A DNA stretch of 64,000 bases from Bombus terrestris. Its lineage: Eukaryota; Arthropoda; Insecta; Hymenoptera; Apidae. This document shows, piece by piece, positions 60,606 through 64,000 of the stretch. The notes beneath the pieces are model-generated. The model did no database searches. It saw only the letters and a list, made by a program, of their open reading frames with translations, and had not been told where the DNA came from. Numbering within the stretch: the stretch's first letter is position 1; each line of letters starts with the position of its first letter. Location of the stretch: assembly GCF_910591885.1 (NCBI RefSeq), contig NC_063281.1:6730700-6794699 (forward strand). The letters are read 5' to 3'. The position numbers and the translations under genes are program-made.

Positions 60606-60720
60606 TGAGGAGGATGCCGGAGGAGGTGGAGACGAGGAAGAAGAGAAACAAGAAGGGTAGAGATGGAAGGGAAGCGGATAGAGAAGAGTTGGTCGACGAA
60701 GGGAGGAAAAGGGCGAAGAG
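60606..60720 (+). repeat. GA-rich polypurine tract
   Basis: Mostly G and A on the plus strand, including AGGAAGAAGAGAAACAAGAAG. It gives a Lys/Arg/Glu-rich plus frame and Ser/Pro/Leu-rich minus frames. Confidence 0.75.
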
Positions 60721-60821
60721 AGTCGTTTTGAATGCCCTGTCTCCTTTCGGAGAGCCGGATGCTCTCTCGTCTTGGGCGGACGCTTCGTAAGCGTAATCCA
60801 GTTTATGAAACCCTGGACGCA

Positions 60822-60850
60822 ACGTGCACGCGTACGCGTGCACATGTGTG
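60822..60850. repeat. 29-nt alternating purine-pyrimidine tract with 20-bp perfect palindrome
   Basis: GTGCACGCGTACGCGTGCAC (60824-60843) is its own reverse complement. The alternation runs unbroken from 60822 to 60850, ending in ATGTGTGTG. This combines a perfect palindrome (cruciform-capable) with CG/CA/TG steps (Z-DNA-capable). Confidence 0.95.
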
Positions 60851-61142
60851 TGGGTAACAGTATGAATGTACACCTTCTATTTTGTCGGTACGGTGCGAAT
60901 GGACAGGAAACGGCTTGTTCTGAATACTTCTGGAATTGGATTAAGACCATTCTAGATCGAGGGCAACATAGTGGCCCCGCAGTTTCGTCATGGCTTCGCC
61001 AAATGCCGCAAACGACTCACTATGGCTACCATATACCTGATCGTTGCTCCGATTTTCTGTGAAAAGCTACAGATTAACGGAGCAGATTTTTTACGGAGCC
61101 AAGGATCATCCGGGAAGTCGTCCGGCTTCCGAAGAATTACTC

Positions 61143-61193
61143 GATCCAGATTCTGGAGGATCAACGTACAAGCTGATCCCACTTTATGGGATC
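61143..61193. repeat. two adjacent hairpins
   Basis: GATCCAGA-T-TCTGG-AG-GATC (61143-61162, one 2-nt bulge) and GATCCCA-CTTTA-TGGGATC (61175-61193, perfect 7-bp arms). Confidence 0.75.
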
Positions 61194-61474
61194 CTAAGTA
61201 CCTCGTGATGGAACGAGATATAACGTAACGATCCTTAATTTATGAAGGGTAATATACGTGCACGCCTCTTCGGCATCGAAAACACTTTCATATTTCTCCG
61301 TCGCGAATAAGGAATCAACCTCATCGAATATTCCACGCGCATAATTTCGCCCGTGTTCCTAACGAGTTACCAGCTGCCGCTAATTGCGCAATTAGTTTGA
61401 ATTTGGGCGGAACCGCGTGTCCCGTCTCGAGGAGTGCGAAGTGAGGCGTACGCCCGGTTAACTTCATATAAACC

Positions 61475-61760
61475 TGAGGAGAAACCGAGAAAGAAGGAGA
61501 AAGAAAGAGAGAGAGAGGAAAAAGGAAAGAAGAGAAGAAGGAGGCAGAAAGAAAAGGGGGTAGAGCAGAGTGGAGAAGGAAGGGAGCGCGAGGGAGACGA
61601 GAACCGCTAATTAGGCGCCGCGCGCGAATACCGTGTCGGTATATATCGGGCGCCGTGATTATGGCTAAGCGAAGTCTCGTACGTCGAGAGTGAGAAAGAG
61701 AACGGGAGAAAGGGTGACGGAAGAGACGAGGGAGAGCGAGAGCGACTAGGTACGTGCGCA
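61475..61760 (+). repeat. GA-rich polypurine tracts
   Basis: A dense core at about 61484-61570 with (GA)n and AAGAAGG runs, followed by ordinary CpG sequence and a second GA-rich run at 61683-61745. Confidence 0.8.
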
Positions 61761-62546
61761 GCTCATACGTGGGCTTCATTAACGGGCCGTGTTAATTAGT
61801 CGCAGATAGCCGATCGGCCGTGGTTGGTATACAGTAAGGCAACCTCGTCGATGCCCTTCGTCCTGGAGCCAAGCGAGTGTGCACACACGCTCGACGCTGA
61901 TCACCGAGAAAAAACGTACGTGATCCTTGATTTTCATCGAGTCCACGTGGACCCGGGTCAAGAAAAGTCATTCGTTTAACAAGGTTCCAGGATAAACCGT
62001 AACCAATTATAACGGGACGTTTGAGGACCACCCGTATGCTCTATTTATGCCAGAAAGGTTTGCTTGCTTTCCTTATCCCTTGACTTATTCCATGCGAACC
62101 TTTTCCTCGTCAAATTCTCGTATCACGAGCTTCGTTTTATCGGGCCTAATTAGCGTTTGCCACGAGGATTTTATCGTGGAAATATCTTGCCCGATTGTGA
62201 CTCTCTGGTAGAACACTAAGGAAAGAAGGAAATAAAAGATCGCGATCCACCGGGGATGAGCTGGAAAGATTCGAAACGATTGATGTGAATACAGTGCAAT
62301 GGTTGGAGTTTATATTTGAAATTCTATTATTGCTATCCCTTGCAAGAGGAAGTATAAATCGGTGCGCGCGTAATGCTCAGAAATTGTTGGCAGAAATTGA
62401 TTGGACACGGAACGCGTCAAGTAATCAGGAAATATGGTGTACGAGGCAAAAAAGCTCCTGAAGATCTAGAATAAAGCGTGCAGCGAATATACGGAACGAG
62501 ACATTAACGACACGTGGTGAGGCACGCCTACCGACAAGGCGGCGCA

Positions 62547-62630
62547 GGTTGGCCAACCGCCTGCCGCAATTAACATTAGAGCCGATCAGAGAGGCACGGC
62601 TCAACGTTAATTAACGAAACGAAACGAAAC
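62547..62630. repeat. two perfect 12-bp palindromes and (CGAAA)n
   Basis: GGTTGGCCAACC (62547-62558) and CGTTAATTAACG (62605-62616) are perfect 12-bp palindromes. The second runs straight into three ACGAA-type units (62613-62630). GTTCGAAC follows near 62633. Confidence 0.85.
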
Positions 62631-62659
62631 GTTGTTCGAACGTTCGACTTCGGCCAGCA

Positions 62660-62672
62660 ATGCAAGGTAAGA
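62660..62672 (+). other. start codon next to strong donor-like site
   Basis: ATGCAAG|GTAAGAG: an ATG at 62660-62662 lies 7 nt before a good donor (intron from 62667). It could be a minimal first coding exon or chance. The same frame stays open to 62926 without a recognisable product. Confidence 0.12.
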
Positions 62673-64000
62673 GGGGGTGGTGCAGCAACTGTTGGAAGCG
62701 CAAAGAAACGGCGGTACCTTTCGTCTCTAACACAAACTATCCGCGGCCAAGCTATTTAACAGTTTTCAGGCTGTCGCCGCGCGTCAGGTACAAGACAGGA
62801 GACGAGGACAGCCTTCGGCCAACCTTCGTCCATAGCAACGCTATGCATCGTTGCACCGGCTACCGCGTGGCGGATCGGCAGCAAAAGATCCTTTGCGGTA
62901 AAGCGGCTGCTGCACTTGTTCATTAAAACGGGAAGATTGTTTATCCTCGGTTGGTTAAAGGAAGAATTTTTACTACCTGATCGGAGAGCTCGACTATTGT
63001 TCGACGAACGAAAATACGTTCGTTGGAACAGGCAGGTACACGCGAAGCTGTATATCAGAGAACACAAAAGGCGCAGGGGGATAGAGAAATGTAGAAAGTC
63101 AAGCGAACTGGCGGATGACGGGAAACAAAGGACCGTTTTCTCGATGCATTATAATAATAAAGGCCCGAAGTCGCTCGTTACTCGACGAGTCACTCTCTGG
63201 TCATGCACCTACACCTCGGCTTAACAGTCGAAACGTGGAGTGGGCACACAGCCGGGGTCGTTTCTTCAATGGAATGGTGGGCGATCTACCATGAATGGAG
63301 GTCATTTATTCGCATTCAGCATCGTCCGACTGCATCGTGGACCTGCCATTGTGTGCAGGAGGACGAAGACTATACGGGGGCAAAGTCTATGATCTGACAA
63401 AAAAGTCGGACACCTCCGACATGACACCGACCGGAGGTGACGTCTATCTCTCCTTCTTTCGTCCGCGTTCCCTTGAATCATTTTTAAAGGGTATCTCTCG
63501 CGTCCTGTCTTCGAGTTATACATTCAAAGATCACTTAGCCACGGATCCTTTTACCCGGGACTTTAACCTTGCTTCTGACAGTCACAGAACGACTGTATCA
63601 CAATGATGATGGAACGACGAGCAGTTAAAGGAATCATGTTCTCTAGCTAGCCAGGAGGTTACTCACCTCTCTAAGAATAATTCTCAATCGGACGCGAGAC
63701 GATAGAGCGATGCAACAAAGTTAAGTTACTTAGCTCGTGTCTGTAACGATAATTGATGCTGATTAACGCTGAACTCTACATGGAGTACGAGACGAAAGAG
63801 GCTATCGAAACAACCAACGAATGTTTTCTACGGGGCCACAATGCGTCATAGCATGTTCAGAGCCGCGTATCTTCCAACCCTGGTCACCGCATGAAATTCA
63901 AAGCGGACTCGTGTGAAACTGCTGGTGCCTCAATAGCTCAATGCTCACGAAGCGGTGTAGTATATGCAACAATGTCCGGGTGGTTCATATCGCGTAATCA
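62673..64000. other. gene-free stretch
   Basis: No gene recognised. Plus-strand frames at 62660-62926, 62916-63224, 63203-63397 and 63295-63606 run nearly end to end but in different phases and match nothing I know. CACCTCC/GGAGGTG arms lie near 63411-63441. The last 350 bp hold no frame, repeat or motif of note. Confidence 0.55.

Larger units (their letters stand above)
57583..60820. other. gene-free stretch
   Basis: No gene recognised. GA-rich DNA at 58825-58880 and 60606-60720, a TTC/TCC-rich run at 59391-59455 and a CT-rich run at 59640-59720 create frames dominated by Lys/Arg/Glu, Ser or Leu/Ser. The largest (59369-59911, plus, 180 codons) begins with a Ser run that is only the TCN composition. 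A 10-bp tandem repeat lies at 60141-60170. Confidence 0.55.
60851..62546. other. gene-free stretch
   Basis: No gene recognised. Two adjacent hairpins lie at 61143-61193. GA-rich DNA occupies about 61475-61760, which explains the Ser/Phe/Leu-rich minus frame at 61321-61779 (152 codons). About 62040-62480 is ordinary mosaic DNA with no frame of note. Confidence 0.6.

Noticed and set aside
1..64000. CRISPR arrays, prokaryotic operons, rRNA genes, viral or transposase coding regions
   Set aside because: No regularly spaced identical repeats with unique spacers, no ribosome-binding-site-led gene strings, no rRNA-like sequence and no recognisable transposase, reverse transcriptase or viral protein in any frame that I inspected.

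Overview
This window looks like gene-free nuclear DNA of a complex eukaryote, most likely an insect. The evidence is negative and compositional. No open frame reads as a known protein, nothing resembles an operon, and the DNA is a mosaic of CpG-rich, stop-poor patches and AT-rich spacers with many short GA, CT and GT microsatellites. The one recognisable gene-like relic is a tRNA-like sequence with pol III A and B boxes. The CpG-rich/AT-rich alternation would suit a hymenopteran such as a bee or ant, but that is an impression and not a demonstration. I cannot tell whether the window is intergenic or lies inside a large intron.

Layout. 1-12 kb: unannotated DNA with a strong GA tract (3.4 kb) and small palindromes. 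12-20 kb: an E-box-like ACGTG cluster (12.16-12.24 kb), a possible TATA promoter plus splice donor (12.71-12.91 kb), a 56-nt hairpin (14.64 kb), a degenerate 90-bp tandem array (17.1 kb) and a GNRA-type hairpin (19.8 kb). 20-32 kb: a stop-poor patch (24.1-24.7 kb), two diverged direct duplications (23.4/23.7 kb and 28.7/29.1 kb) with a 30-nt palindrome between the second pair, and a third duplication at 31.6-31.8 kb. 32-47 kb: pyrimidine tracts, a (GT)n repeat, a CpG-rich hairpin cluster (40.5-40.9 kb), paired TATA boxes (42.8 kb) and a degenerate T-rich minisatellite (44.2-44.4 kb). 47-57 kb: CGTAA-rich and GNRA-hairpin elements in otherwise plain DNA. 56.9-57.6 kb: the tRNA-like element followed by a run of hairpins. 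57.6-64 kb: GA/CT tracts, a perfect 20-bp palindrome inside a 29-nt alternating purine-pyrimidine tract, and a palindrome/donor-site cluster at 62.5-62.7 kb.

A recurring theme is local direct duplication of AT-rich spacer units (periods about 50, 79, 90, 314 and 397 bp), all strongly diverged. This suggests the spacers grow by short tandem duplication and then decay. A second theme is small perfect or near-perfect inverted repeats. The best candidate for a functional RNA is the hairpin at 14637-14692, whose only internal mismatch becomes a G-U pair when the minus strand is read.

No protein-coding gene is annotated because none could be supported. Exons lacking a start codon, or short exons of a multi-exon gene, could have been missed without homology searches or transcript data.
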